A stretch of 64,000 bases of DNA from Fluviispira vulneris (lineage in GTDB: Bacteria > Bdellovibrionota_B > Oligoflexia > Silvanigrellales > Silvanigrellaceae): positions 372,001 through 436,000 of the forward strand of contig NZ_JACRSE010000005.1 in the NCBI RefSeq assembly GCF_014281055.1. The letters run 5' to 3'. The notes beneath the pieces are model-generated. The model saw only the letters and a program-made list of their open reading frames with translations. It searched no databases and was not told the DNA's origin. Within the stretch, counting starts at the first letter, position 1. Every line of letters begins with the position of its first letter. Of this stretch, positions 47,274 to 57,096 are shown in pieces. The translations under genes were made by a program, and so were the position numbers.

Positions 47274-48884
47274 TTAAAACTGGACTATCTTCTCCATTGC
47301 TGTTGGCGTTGTAGAGCGCATATGTCTACGAGTTATTAATCCTTGTGAGACAAAGTTTAATAAATACCATTTGCCACCCGCTTTGCCATTCGTTCCACTG
47401 GCGCCATCGCCACCAAAAGGCTGCATGTTTACGATCGCCCCTGTTGTTTTTCTATTTACATAAAAGTTACCAGCATATTGACTTAAAATTGGGATTGCCT
47501 TTTCAAGGAAAGTCTCATTACGACTGATTACACTGCCTGTTAAACGATAATTGTGCTGTTCAATAATAGGAACAATTTCTTCGAATTTCTTGTAAGTTTT
47601 AATTGCAATGACTGGACCAAATATTTCTTCGGATAAAAGTTCATGTTTATCAGCATTAACTTCTATAATGGTTGGTGACACATAAAATCCATTTTTCTTA
47701 TCGCAATTGCCTCCGACAATAACTTTACAATTTTTATCATTTTTAGCGCGCTCAATAAATGATGCAATTTTATCGAATTGACGCTCATTGATAACTGGTC
47801 CTACATCGCATTTTTTTTCTACAGCATTGCATACATTTAATGCATTTGTTTCTTTAATAAGGATTTCTTTTAACTCAGGCCAGATATGTTCATCAATAAT
47901 TCCAACACTGTTTGCAGAACATTTTTGTCCGCTACGACCAAAAGCTCCTTGCACAATACAACGCGCTGTATCGAGAGTATCTATATCTTTATCAGCAACT
48001 AAAAAATCTTTCCCGCCTGTTTCTGCAACGTAACGAGGAAAGTTTTTTCTAGGATATTCAGAACTGTATAAATAATTAGAAAATGCTTTGGCCGTTGCAA
48101 AACTTCCAGTAAAATTGACAGCAGTTAATTCAGGGTGTGTCAATACAGTAGGAAGACAAGGCTTACCATCACCCGTAATCATATTGATAACCCCAGGAGG
48201 AAAGCCTGCTTCATCCAAAGCTAACATTAAAAGATATCCACTTAAAACAGAATCATCAGATGGTTTCCAAACCACTGTATTTCCAGTTAATGCCATTGAC
48301 AATGGCAAATTATAACCAATTGCTTGTGGAAAATTAAAGGGAGAAACAGCACAGGTAAAGCCTTTTAAAGGTCTAAGTTGCAATTGATTTGTTTCTCCCC
48401 AACCATCACCCATTTGTTCCGTTAATAATTCAGCATAATAATAATTATTAAAACGGACAAAATCCAAAAGTTCTGCCCATTCAACATATGTTTCAAAAGA
48501 ATTATACCCACACTCTACACTTGAAGTTGCACACAATTCGTATTTCCATTTTACAAGAATGACTTCAAGATCACGAAATTTTTGAATACGCGCTGAGGGT
48601 GATAAAGCAGCCCAACTCATTTTAGCATTTAATGCTGCTTCAATTGCTTGTTGAGCATGGGAAGAGTCTGCTTGTTGATATGTGCCAATAGCTTCTCCAT
48701 TCGAAGGATTTAAATTTTTGACTTTTTTTGTAGAATAAATTTTTTTCCCATTTATGATCATTGGAATATCTAAATTTTTTGGAACTTTCTGAACTGCTTC
48801 AGAATATTTTTCCCATTCAGAAGCAATATCTTTAGGATTGATTATAATTTCATTATTTGGAACTTTAATTGATAATTTATGCAT
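47274..48884 (-). CDS. pruA: L-glutamate gamma-semialdehyde dehydrogenase (P5C dehydrogenase)
   Basis: An aldehyde dehydrogenase of the PruA type: FTCAVSPFNFPQAIGYNLPL, VVWKPSDDSVLSGYLLMLAL, NFTGSFATAK, the active-site stretch AFGRSGQKCSANSVG with catalytic Cys, and EEIFGPVIAIKTY. It oxidises glutamate semialdehyde from proline catabolism with NAD+. ATG at 48884 with GGGGG ten bases upstream is preferred to the frame from 48932. The PutA proline-oxidase part is absent. Downstream of kamA on the same strand, it may be cotranscribed with it. Confidence 0.88.
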   Translation of the reverse strand: MHKLSIKVPNNEIIINPKDIASEWEKYSEAVQKVPKNLDIPMIINGKKIYSTKKVKNLNPSNGEAIGTYQQADSSHAQQAIEAALNAKMSWAALSPSARIQKFRDLEVILVKWKYELCATSSVECGYNSFETYVEWAELLDFVRFNNYYYAELLTEQMGDGWGETNQLQLRPLKGFTCAVSPFNFPQAIGYNLPLSMALTGNTVVWKPSDDSVLSGYLLMLALDEAGFPPGVINMITGDGKPCLPTVLTHPELTAVNFTGSFATAKAFSNYLYSSEYPRKNFPRYVAETGGKDFLVADKDIDTLDTARCIVQGAFGRSGQKCSANSVGIIDEHIWPELKEILIKETNALNVCNAVEKKCDVGPVINERQFDKIASFIERAKNDKNCKVIVGGNCDKKNGFYVSPTIIEVNADKHELLSEEIFGPVIAIKTYKKFEEIVPIIEQHNYRLTGSVISRNETFLEKAIPILSQYAGNFYVNRKTTGAIVNMQPFGGDGASGTNGKAGGKWYLLNFVSQGLITRRHMRSTTPTAMEKIVQF

Positions 48885-49011
48885 ACTAGAATAACCCCCT
48901 GAACAAAACAGAAGTGAAAAAAGATTTCTCATCAGTTTACATATTACAGGACAAGGGAATTAACAAGGAGGATGAAATGCTCTTGAATTTACAATAATAA
49001 TATTTAGTTTT

Positions 49012-50241
49012 TTAATTATTTTTTGCAAAAATTCTTTCTGCATTGGGAAAGCTCAATTCAGGGAGAGGTCTTTCTGAAATATATCCATTTAATGGACTTG
49101 GTTCAGCCCAAGGTATTTTATTCAACTGTTCCACAATAACGTTTTCACCTTCTCTAGCTAAGACATGATTTGGTGAAAGAGGAATTTTGCCTGTTGGAGT
49201 GTCTAAAACATATTGTGGATTAGCAAAACCAGTGGTGGATCCTCTTAAGCCTCTCATAATATCAAGACCTTTTTCTATTGGTATACGGAGATGTTCTGAT
49301 CCTTCAACGATTTGTGGATGATAAATATAATAAGGCCTTGCTCGCAAACGGACGAGTCCATTGACTAGCGCACGCATTTTATCAACCGAATCATTGATAT
49401 CTTTTAAAAATACAGATTGATTACCAACGGGAATACCTCTCCTGAGCAGTGTATCTATGGCGCTAGCTGCTTCTGGCGTGAGTTCTTGCACAGAATTAAA
49501 GTGAGTATTTATCCAAATAGGATGATATTTTGCAAGCATATCTGCAAATTCTTCAGTGATTCGATAAGGTAACGAAACAGGTGTCCTTGTTCCAAATCTT
49601 ATAATTTCAACATGCGGTATTTCACGTAACCTTTTTAATAAATTTTCAATCGTTGTATCGTGCCCAATAAATGGATCTCCACCAGTTATTAACACATCTC
49701 GAATATTTTTATTCGATGAAATATATTCTATACCTTTATCAATTATTTTGGGATTAAAATGTAAACCTTCTTCGCCATCACGACGTTTTCTAAAACAATA
49801 ACGGCAATAAACAGGACATAGTTGAGCAACGCACCAAGCAATTCGATCTTTATAAACATGCACAACTTCTTTTACTGGAGAATTCAACACCTCATTGAGT
49901 GGATCTGGAACTCCATATTTATCTTTTAACTCTTCCATTCTTGGCATCAACTGCAATCGAACAGGATCAAATTCATTAGAAAAATCCATAAGTGCAATAG
50001 CATATGGACTGATTCCCGCATGAAATTTATCTTTTAATTCTAGAAAGGCTATTTTTTCATTTTCGGATATTTTAAGAATATTGATAAGATCTTCAGCAGA
50101 TTGAACTTGATTCTTCATCTGCCAACGCCAATTTGTAAAGTTTTCTTCGGAAACTCCAAAAAGTTTAGCTCCAGCTAGTGTAATATTCTTTTTATTTGAT
50201 GCGGTATTGTTGTGAAGTTCATTCGGAGTTACAAAAGGCAT
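49012..50241 (-). CDS. kamA: Lysine 2,3-aminomutase (radical SAM)
   Basis: KamA converts L-lysine to beta-lysine with an iron-sulfur cluster, SAM and PLP. The cluster motif C-x3-C-x2-C is in CPVYCRYCFRKRR; VLITGGDPFIG and RFGTRTPVSLPYRITEE follow, and TPTGKIPLSPNH carries the probable PLP lysine. The 409 residues suit true aminomutases better than the shorter EpmB. Beta-lysine could serve as osmolyte or be degraded; no beta-lysine acetyltransferase or mutase is next to it, and pruA follows. Confidence 0.88.
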   Translation of the reverse strand: MPFVTPNELHNNTASNKKNITLAGAKLFGVSEENFTNWRWQMKNQVQSAEDLINILKISENEKIAFLELKDKFHAGISPYAIALMDFSNEFDPVRLQLMPRMEELKDKYGVPDPLNEVLNSPVKEVVHVYKDRIAWCVAQLCPVYCRYCFRKRRDGEEGLHFNPKIIDKGIEYISSNKNIRDVLITGGDPFIGHDTTIENLLKRLREIPHVEIIRFGTRTPVSLPYRITEEFADMLAKYHPIWINTHFNSVQELTPEAASAIDTLLRRGIPVGNQSVFLKDINDSVDKMRALVNGLVRLRARPYYIYHPQIVEGSEHLRIPIEKGLDIMRGLRGSTTGFANPQYVLDTPTGKIPLSPNHVLAREGENVIVEQLNKIPWAEPSPLNGYISERPLPELSFPNAERIFAKNN

Positions 50242-50428
50242 ACTTAATTTCTTTCCTATATATCTAAAATAGAAGCCTTATCAGTGTTTATTTGAAACAA
50301 AAAATAAGAAGATAAAATTTATTTCATCTCCTTTTTAGTGCTTCCATCTTGTACACTATTGCCGAACCTTGTAAACACATATTGATGTTCATTCGCGATC
50401 CTCTTAGCACTTTTTTTAGGGAAATAGA

Positions 50429-51718
50429 ATGGCTGCAAATTCAAAAGCAATACGTTTTTTACTCCATCGCTATCTCATATCATCTTGGGCAAGCAAATCG
50501 CGCAGAAGCGCTTCAGCCATAGGAGTACTATTGCCAGTTCTTGGTGTTGCCATCGGTGTTTTTGCCTTTACAGTCGTCTTAAGTGTTATGGGAGGATTTG
50601 TAACAAACATAAAATCTCACCTCCTTAACATGCAAGCACACATTGAAGTTGTTTCAACTGAAAGAGCGAAACAGATTCCAGAAAATACTGAACTTATGGA
50701 CCAAATTCTTTCGCTCTCCGATGAAGTAATTGCCATTTCACCTTATCAAAGCGGAGATGTAATTCTGCAGTCAGGCTCTCGAGGTGCAATGGCACGATTA
50801 GAAGGAATAGACCCGACACAAGCAGAAGGAACTCTCAACTTACAAAAATATATTTCTGATGATATTACTTTAAATATTTTAAATAGAAAATTACCTGCTG
50901 AAAATATTACAAAATCGGATCTATTTCCAACTGTAATCTTGACTTTTGATCTTATGAATCAATTAGGCCTCCATGTTGGCGACAGTTTAACTTTAGTTTC
51001 CACTGTGCCAGATGATGGCATTGGCGGATTTGCTCCGACTCAATTTCCTGTTGTCATTGCTGGTTATATCAATTCAGGTAATTTTTCTTTTAATCAAAAA
51101 AGAGTTTTCACTTCACTTAAAACAGCAAATCTTTTTTTTCAAAATGAAAAATCTTGGCTTGGCCTTCAATTAAAATTAAAGAAACCACTAGAGGCCGATC
51201 GAATTGCAAAAGTTCTAGATAAAACTTTATTGCCACAAGGTCTCCGCAGTAAACCTTGGACTGAATCTAATAGTGCTTTACTTAAAGTGCTCACATTAGA
51301 AAGATTTGGAATGAGTTTTGTCATGCTTATGATCATTCTTGTCAGTTGCTTCAGCATATCCATATCTCTACTGCTTACGATTCGGAGAAAATCAAATGAA
51401 ATGGCAATTTTAAGAAGTTTAGGCTTTGAACAATCTGATTTAAGCAAACTTTTTCTTTGGCAAGGATTCCTTATTGGATTTGCGGGGGTCCTGCTTGGGC
51501 TCTTAATAGGTGGCGTTGCTCTTTATTTCATTCATAATTATCAAATTCCTTTTATTACAACATCTTATTCTAGCAAACCTTTACCCGTTCTCATTGATAT
51601 TTATGAGATCATTTTCATTTCATTAGGGAGTATTCTTTTGGCTATGCTTGCCGCAGTTTGGCCCGCAATTGAAGTGAGAAATCTTGATGTAATCGAAGTT
51701 CTTTCAGTGAGAAATTAA
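50429..51718 (+). CDS. lolC: Lipoprotein-releasing system permease (LolC/LolE-type)
   Basis: A 429-residue protein of the LolC/E family: a first membrane helix (LLPVLGVAIGVFAFTVVLSVMG), a large periplasmic domain of about 210 residues, and three helices at the C-terminus (MSFVMLMIILVSCFSISISLLLTI, FLIGFAGVLLGLLIGGVALYF, IIFISLGSILLAMLAAVWPA). The RRKSNEMAILRSLGFEQSDLSKLF segment contacts the ATPase. A single LolC/E-like gene is seen, so a homodimer is likely. It is followed by lolD. Confidence 0.9.
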   Translation: MAANSKAIRFLLHRYLISSWASKSRRSASAIGVLLPVLGVAIGVFAFTVVLSVMGGFVTNIKSHLLNMQAHIEVVSTERAKQIPENTELMDQILSLSDEVIAISPYQSGDVILQSGSRGAMARLEGIDPTQAEGTLNLQKYISDDITLNILNRKLPAENITKSDLFPTVILTFDLMNQLGLHVGDSLTLVSTVPDDGIGGFAPTQFPVVIAGYINSGNFSFNQKRVFTSLKTANLFFQNEKSWLGLQLKLKKPLEADRIAKVLDKTLLPQGLRSKPWTESNSALLKVLTLERFGMSFVMLMIILVSCFSISISLLLTIRRKSNEMAILRSLGFEQSDLSKLFLWQGFLIGFAGVLLGLLIGGVALYFIHNYQIPFITTSYSSKPLPVLIDIYEIIFISLGSILLAMLAAVWPAIEVRNLDVIEVLSVRN

Positions 51719-51735
51719 TTTTTATTGGAGCAAAA

Positions 51736-52422
51736 GTGATAGCAGTTCAAGTTGAAAGCTTACGTAAAAGCTACCAAGTAGGCGAGGGTGTTCTCAACGC
51801 ACTTGCAGGCATTTCCTTTAAAATTAATAAAGGAGAAGCAGTTGCTGTTGTTGGTGAAAGCGGCTCTGGCAAAAGCACACTCTTACATATTTTAGGAACT
51901 TTAGATTCACCTACTTCTGGGAAAATATTAATAGATGGAAAAAATCCATTTGAGAAAAAAGATAAATCAGTAAGCACTTTCCGTAATTTACATATAGGTT
52001 TTGTCTTTCAGCACAACAATTTATTACCTGAATTTAATGCACTTGAAAACACAATGATGCCTGGTTTAATTGCTGGCTTCTCAGAGAAAAAAGTCAGAGA
52101 AAAAGCCAAAATTCTCCTTGAAAAAGTCGGTTTAGCAAAAAGAGAAACACATTTTCCAAGTCAATTGAGTGGTGGAGAGCAGCAGAGAGTAGCTATAGCA
52201 CGCTCACTTATTAATGACCCTATTCTTTTACTTGCAGATGAACCTTCTGGAAACTTAGATTCGAAAAATGCTTCACATATTCATGCACTTTTTAAAGAAA
52301 TAAATCTAAGTTTAAAATCGACTGTGTTAGTCGTAACACATAATAAAGAATTTGCTGCTTCTTTGCCACGTCGAATTAGCTTACGCGATGGCCTCATCCT
52401 TTCTGATGAACAAAGTAGCTAA
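51736..52422 (+). CDS. lolD: Lipoprotein-releasing ABC transporter ATPase LolD
   Basis: The 228-residue ATPase has Walker A GESGSGKSTLLHIL, LSGGEQQRVAIARSL as ABC signature and LLADEPSGNLDS as Walker B. FQHNNLLPEFNALENTMMPGL is characteristic of LolD and its relatives. GTG at 51736 lies 17 bases after lolC, with TTGGAG upstream. With LolC/E it extracts lipoproteins from the inner membrane. Confidence 0.93.
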   Translation: MIAVQVESLRKSYQVGEGVLNALAGISFKINKGEAVAVVGESGSGKSTLLHILGTLDSPTSGKILIDGKNPFEKKDKSVSTFRNLHIGFVFQHNNLLPEFNALENTMMPGLIAGFSEKKVREKAKILLEKVGLAKRETHFPSQLSGGEQQRVAIARSLINDPILLLADEPSGNLDSKNASHIHALFKEINLSLKSTVLVVTHNKEFAASLPRRISLRDGLILSDEQSS

Positions 52423-52546
52423 CCCAGCTTATTGCCTTCATCTGAACTTCTCTGCAGGAAGTCACAGTTTGCAAAATAAACCTAGATGGTGAATAGTGCA
52501 GCTTCGTTGATCTCTTTTCCGTCTTGTTGATGCGAGTATTATAGAA

Positions 52547-54970
52547 ATGTTTGGCTTAAAAAAATACCGGTTCTTAGATAAAACGTTCATTTTTGGTACA
52601 TCAAGCCTGGTTCTTGCGCTTGCTGGTCAAGTCATCGCACAAACACCTCTCCAGCAACCCACCGCACAGGCTCTGCATGGTGTGGTTTCTAAAATTACCA
52701 TAATTGGTAATAAAACTGTAACAAATGAAGCTATTTTAAATTTAATGTCTATTAAGCAGGGAACAAACTTAACTGCGAATGCTGTTGCAAAAGATATAAA
52801 AAGCATATTTTCGAGCAGCTATTTCCAAGATGTTAAATTTGACTTAGGTGAAAATGGTGAGCTCATAATTTCAGTCATTGAAAAGCCTACGGTACATGAT
52901 ATTTTGTACGAAGGTTTTGATATTGTAAGCTCATCTTCGCTAAAAGATAAAATTGTTACCAAAAAGTATACAATCGTTGATGAAAAAAAACTGTCGCAAG
53001 ATTTAAGATCTATCGAGCAAGCGTATATTGAAAAAGGATATTATTTAGCAAAAGCTTCATATACTTTAGAATCTACACAATCTGGCTCTGTAGATATTAT
53101 TTTTAAAATAAAAGAAAATACACCCATTGAAGTCAGAAAAGTAAATCTTCTAGGGAACGATTATTTTAGTGATTCAGAATTGCAGTCCTTTATGGTAACA
53201 AAGCCTTATTCATGGAACTCAATACTAACATCATCAGGCTTATTTAGAGATGAATATGTAGCAGCCGATCAGCAAAATATTACTTATTATTATCGCGACA
53301 ATGGCTATGCAGAAAGCACTGTCATCGCACCAATTTCACGTCTCACAAGAAATAAAAAAGATATTAATGTGTCATTTTTTATTGAAGAAGGCGAAAGATT
53401 TAATATAGGTAACATTAAAATACTTGGAGATCTAATTGAGAATGAAGAGGAAATAAAAAACAAACTTCTTCTCAAAGAAAAAGAAATTTATCGTATTTCA
53501 AAATTTAATTACGATATGAAGAATTTAAAAATCATATATGGTGACCAAGGGTATGCATTTGCTTATATTTACCCAACATTTAATATTGATAGAGCAAAAA
53601 AATTATATAATATAAATTATACAATAACAAAAGGTGAAAAAACTTATATACGCAAAATCTCTATCGAAGGTAACGTAAAAACACGTGATAATGTCATTCG
53701 AAGAGCAATTAAAATAACCGAAGGACAATTATTTAATGCAACAAAAATCGAAAAAAGTAAAAGTTTAATAGAAAAACTTGGTTACTTTGAATCTGTGCAA
53801 CTTGTCCAAGAGCCTGACCAAGCACATAATGCAGTTGATATTAAAGTGCTTGTTAAAGAAAAATCAACGGGCTCACTTTCAGCATCTTTAGGGGCCTCAC
53901 CAGACACAAATGGTTCCTCTGGGCTGTCCTTTTTTGGCCAATTACAATATCAAGAACGCAATCTTATTGGAAAAGCTTATGGTATTGGCGCTAATGTACA
54001 AATCAGTCCCAGCCCTCGCAGCAACGGATCTGTTAACTACACTTTGAGTCTTAATTTTGGCAATCCGAGCATATATGATGGTCCATGGAGCTTTGGCACC
54101 AGCTTATCAACATCGTTAAATGAACAGTCAGTAACGACTTCATCTTCAATAGAACAAGTATACATAACGCAAACAACCAATACATTCGGTTTAAATATAG
54201 GTAGAGAAATTCTTGAAAATCTTCGCTTTAGTTTAGGTTATAACATTTCAGAAACAAATACGGACCCAAGTGTTCCATTGACCCAAAAATTCTATGCCTC
54301 AGGTAGAACAGAAAAAATTTCTCAAACTCTGACATATGACATCACAGACAACTATGTGAGTCCAACCTCAGGTCTCTTTTTATCAGGTTCAAATGCTTTT
54401 GGTTTTGATCTCTTCGGTGGCCAATATAAATTTGGTACAATGTCTGCTCTTGGAGCCTTGTATATTCCTCTTGATTTTAGCGATAATTATAGAACAAATT
54501 TTAGAATTGCATTTCAACCAAAATTTGTTTACCAAACGAGCAAGAGTAAATCTGTTCCCTATTGGGAACGCCTTACACTAGGAAACTCTTATTATATGAA
54601 AGGTTATTCAGGCCCGGGAGAAGCTCTTACAACCACTGCCAATGTTGCGATTTCACCAATAACAGGTCAAACAACAACCTTTACTATCGGTGGTAACAGA
54701 AGTTTCTATGGAGTTATTGAATATTTTGTACCTATCATTCCACAAGCAGGTTTACGTTTAGTTACATTTGGAGAAGCAGGTACTGTATTGGATGACTATG
54801 ATACTTTTTCATTTGATAAAATTAAATACGATATCGGATTTGGTTTCAGATGGACGACACCAATTGCACCCTTTCGCTTTGAATGGGCATTCCCTATTGA
54901 ACAAGGAAATATTGGCAAAGCTCATTTTATCTTCTCAATTGGAACTGATAGTTTTAACAACAACATGTGA
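52547..54970 (+). CDS. bamA: Outer membrane protein assembly factor BamA
   Basis: BamA inserts beta-barrel proteins into the outer membrane. It has a signal peptide (SSLVLALAGQVIA, then QTPLQQP), five POTRA repeats (about residues 45-425; for example VSKITIIGNKTVTNEAILNLM and YIRKISIEGNVKTRDNVIRRA), then a barrel (from about 440). The loop-6-like YMKGYSGPGEALTT may correspond to the usual VRGF/Y motif. It ends in the typical aromatic-rich strand (KAHFIFSIGTDSFNNNM). The 807 residues match the family, and skp follows directly. Confidence 0.93.
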   Translation: MFGLKKYRFLDKTFIFGTSSLVLALAGQVIAQTPLQQPTAQALHGVVSKITIIGNKTVTNEAILNLMSIKQGTNLTANAVAKDIKSIFSSSYFQDVKFDLGENGELIISVIEKPTVHDILYEGFDIVSSSSLKDKIVTKKYTIVDEKKLSQDLRSIEQAYIEKGYYLAKASYTLESTQSGSVDIIFKIKENTPIEVRKVNLLGNDYFSDSELQSFMVTKPYSWNSILTSSGLFRDEYVAADQQNITYYYRDNGYAESTVIAPISRLTRNKKDINVSFFIEEGERFNIGNIKILGDLIENEEEIKNKLLLKEKEIYRISKFNYDMKNLKIIYGDQGYAFAYIYPTFNIDRAKKLYNINYTITKGEKTYIRKISIEGNVKTRDNVIRRAIKITEGQLFNATKIEKSKSLIEKLGYFESVQLVQEPDQAHNAVDIKVLVKEKSTGSLSASLGASPDTNGSSGLSFFGQLQYQERNLIGKAYGIGANVQISPSPRSNGSVNYTLSLNFGNPSIYDGPWSFGTSLSTSLNEQSVTTSSSIEQVYITQTTNTFGLNIGREILENLRFSLGYNISETNTDPSVPLTQKFYASGRTEKISQTLTYDITDNYVSPTSGLFLSGSNAFGFDLFGGQYKFGTMSALGALYIPLDFSDNYRTNFRIAFQPKFVYQTSKSKSVPYWERLTLGNSYYMKGYSGPGEALTTTANVAISPITGQTTTFTIGGNRSFYGVIEYFVPIIPQAGLRLVTFGEAGTVLDDYDTFSFDKIKYDIGFGFRWTTPIAPFRFEWAFPIEQGNIGKAHFIFSIGTDSFNNNM

Positions 54971-55011
54971 TAGAATTAAAAATCGATTCGCAAAATCCGG
55001 AGGTATTTATT

Positions 55012-55587
55012 ATGTTTAGCAAAAAGAAAAACTTTTCTCTTATTTCATTCGCAATATTAACACTATCAAATGCAATTAGCATTCATTCCTATGCTGCAGA
55101 TAAATCTCCTAAACTTAAAATTGGTGTCGTCGATGTCCAAGCTGCTATTCTTCAAACAGATGAAGGCAAAGCAGAAAAAGCTGTTATGGAAAAAGATTTT
55201 GAAGAAAAAAGAAAAAATATTCTTGCTCAACAAAACGATCTTAAAAAACTTGAAGAAGAATTCCAGGCTCAACAATCCATTCTTTCTGACTCAGACAAGC
55301 AAGCTAAGCAAAAAGAATTTCAAGCAAAACTTCAAAAAATGCAAAGTTCACAAATTAGCTTTGAACAAGAAATTCGCCAAAAAGAACTTAAAGCAAGCCA
55401 GCAAATATTTCAAAATATGATTGGTATAATCAGAGAGATATCAGAACCTGAAGATTACGATGCTGTTTTTGATAGAGGTGCTGGAGTTGTTTTATATGCT
55501 AAAAATGCTGTGGATCTCACTCCAAAAGTAGTAGCTTCTTATAACAAAAAATTCAAAGTAAAAGCCAAAGCAAAAGGTACAAATTAA
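55012..55587 (+). CDS. skp: Periplasmic chaperone Skp/OmpH family
   Basis: The start at 55012 has GGAGG 8 bases upstream; a frame from 54967 overlaps bamA. The product of about 191 residues has a Sec signal (FSLISFAILTLSNAISIHSYA), then KIGVVDVQAAILQTDEGKAE, and a long charged coiled coil (about 50-125) typical of Skp tentacles. Skp holds unfolded outer-membrane proteins in the periplasm for BamA. It is co-transcribed with bamA and lpxD. Confidence 0.88.
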   Translation: MFSKKKNFSLISFAILTLSNAISIHSYAADKSPKLKIGVVDVQAAILQTDEGKAEKAVMEKDFEEKRKNILAQQNDLKKLEEEFQAQQSILSDSDKQAKQKEFQAKLQKMQSSQISFEQEIRQKELKASQQIFQNMIGIIREISEPEDYDAVFDRGAGVVLYAKNAVDLTPKVVASYNKKFKVKAKAKGTN

Positions 55588-56598
55588 ATGAACAACTTAT
55601 CAATAAATGATATTATTCAAATATCAAATTGTGAAGTTATCAATTTTCATTCCAAAGAAGTTAAATTTTCAGGTATTGCTCCATTAAATAGAGCCAATAA
55701 AGAACAAATTTCATTTCTAATTAATGATAAATATATTGATGAAATTTATAGCTCACAAGCAGGAGCAATTATTTGCTCTAGAAAAACAGCAGAATTATTA
55801 GGAGAAAAGACTTCTACTGGACTGATTGTAAGTGATAATCCTCATGTCACTTTAGCAAAAATCTCACAAAAATTCTTTAAACCTTTACACCCATTCCAAG
55901 GTATATCTGAACAAGCAATAATAGATAAATCAGCAGAAATTCACCCTACAGCAACAATTTTTCCTTTTGTTTTTATTGCTCCTGGTGTACGCATTGGTGC
56001 TAATTCAGTTATTTATTCTAATTGTTTTGTTGGCGCTGCAAGTACTATAGGTGATGATTGTATTTTATATCCCAATGTTGTAATCCGTGAAGGGTGTCGT
56101 GTTGGTGACAGATGTATTTTAAATCCCGGCGCTGTAGTAGGCGGAGATGGTTTTGGTTTTGCTGCTGATACGAATGAAAATGTTAAAATTCCTCAGATAG
56201 GTGGTGTTTTAATTGAAGATGATGTTGAAATTGGCGCAAATTCAACTATAGATAGAGGCGCTCTGTTTGATACTAAAATTGGTCGTCAAACAAAAATCGA
56301 TAATTTAGTTATGATTGCACATAATGTTGTAGTAGGTGAACTTTGTTTTATAGCAGCACAAGTTGGAATTGCCGGCTCTACAATTGTTGGAAATAAAGTT
56401 GTAATGGCAGGACAAGTTGGTGTCGCAGGACATGTCAAAATAGGCGATAAAGTAACCATCTCCGCTCAAAGTGGAGTTTCAAAAAATATTCCTCCTGAGC
56501 AATTTTGGGGAGGATCACCTGCACGCCCTTACAAAGAATGGGCTATTTATGCCGCAACTCTCAATAAAATCGTAAAGCAAACAAATAAAAAATCATAA
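55588..56598 (+). CDS. lpxD: UDP-3-O-acylglucosamine N-acyltransferase LpxD
   Basis: LpxD adds the second, amide-linked acyl chain in lipid A synthesis. The N-terminal uridine-binding part (about 1-100) is followed by hexapeptide repeats of a left-handed beta-helix (PFVFIAPGVRIGANSVIYSN, VVGGDGFGFA), the catalytic-type His in NLVMIAHNVVVGE and the GGSPARP end. The 336 residues are normal. It begins at the base after the skp stop codon. Confidence 0.93.
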   Translation: MNNLSINDIIQISNCEVINFHSKEVKFSGIAPLNRANKEQISFLINDKYIDEIYSSQAGAIICSRKTAELLGEKTSTGLIVSDNPHVTLAKISQKFFKPLHPFQGISEQAIIDKSAEIHPTATIFPFVFIAPGVRIGANSVIYSNCFVGAASTIGDDCILYPNVVIREGCRVGDRCILNPGAVVGGDGFGFAADTNENVKIPQIGGVLIEDDVEIGANSTIDRGALFDTKIGRQTKIDNLVMIAHNVVVGELCFIAAQVGIAGSTIVGNKVVMAGQVGVAGHVKIGDKVTISAQSGVSKNIPPEQFWGGSPARPYKEWAIYAATLNKIVKQTNKKS

Positions 56599-56620
56599 AA
56601 TGATTAGAGGAGAAAATTTT

Positions 56621-57094
56621 ATGAAAGAATCTCAGCCCAAAGTATTTATGGATCTTGAAAAAATTAAAAAATATATTCCCCACCGAGATCCTTTGCTTTT
56701 AATTGACACTGTAAATGAGATTCCGAATAGAGATAAAATTATCTCCAGTAAAACTCATCGCGTCACGGACCCCGTTTTTGCGGGCCACTTTCCTAAAAAT
56801 CCAATTTTCCCTGGGGTGTACTATATTGAAGCAATGGCTCAAACTGGAGCTGTTTTAATTGCTTACATCCGCGAAGAGGATAAAATTTTCGAAGAAAAAT
56901 TAGGCGTTCTTGCCACAATAGATGAAGTACGCTTTCGTAAACCAACTGGTCCAAATGACACTGTTCGCTTCGAAGTCACAATTGAGAAAAGAAGAGGGCC
57001 TTTTATTTGGTTTAAAGGCACAGCATTCGTTCAAGATGAAATTGCTGTTGAAGGCAAATTTTCAATCGCTTTAGGCGCTCTTAAAAGGAATTAA
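56621..57094 (+). CDS. fabZ: 3-hydroxyacyl-ACP dehydratase FabZ
   Basis: FabZ dehydrates 3-hydroxyacyl-ACP and shares substrate with LpxA/LpxD. IKKYIPHRDPLLLIDTV and AGHFPKNPIFPGVYYIEAMAQ hold the catalytic His and Glu. ATG at 56621 follows AGAGGAG with good spacing; a frame from 56600 is also open. Its place between lpxD and lpxA is typical. Confidence 0.93.
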   Translation: MKESQPKVFMDLEKIKKYIPHRDPLLLIDTVNEIPNRDKIISSKTHRVTDPVFAGHFPKNPIFPGVYYIEAMAQTGAVLIAYIREEDKIFEEKLGVLATIDEVRFRKPTGPNDTVRFEVTIEKRRGPFIWFKGTAFVQDEIAVEGKFSIALGALKRN

Positions 57095-57096
57095 AA

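Noticed and set aside
48966-48981. AAGGAGG followed by ATG on the plus strand between kamA and pruA
   Set aside because: The frames opened are four to six codons long and lead into antisense of kamA; likely chance.
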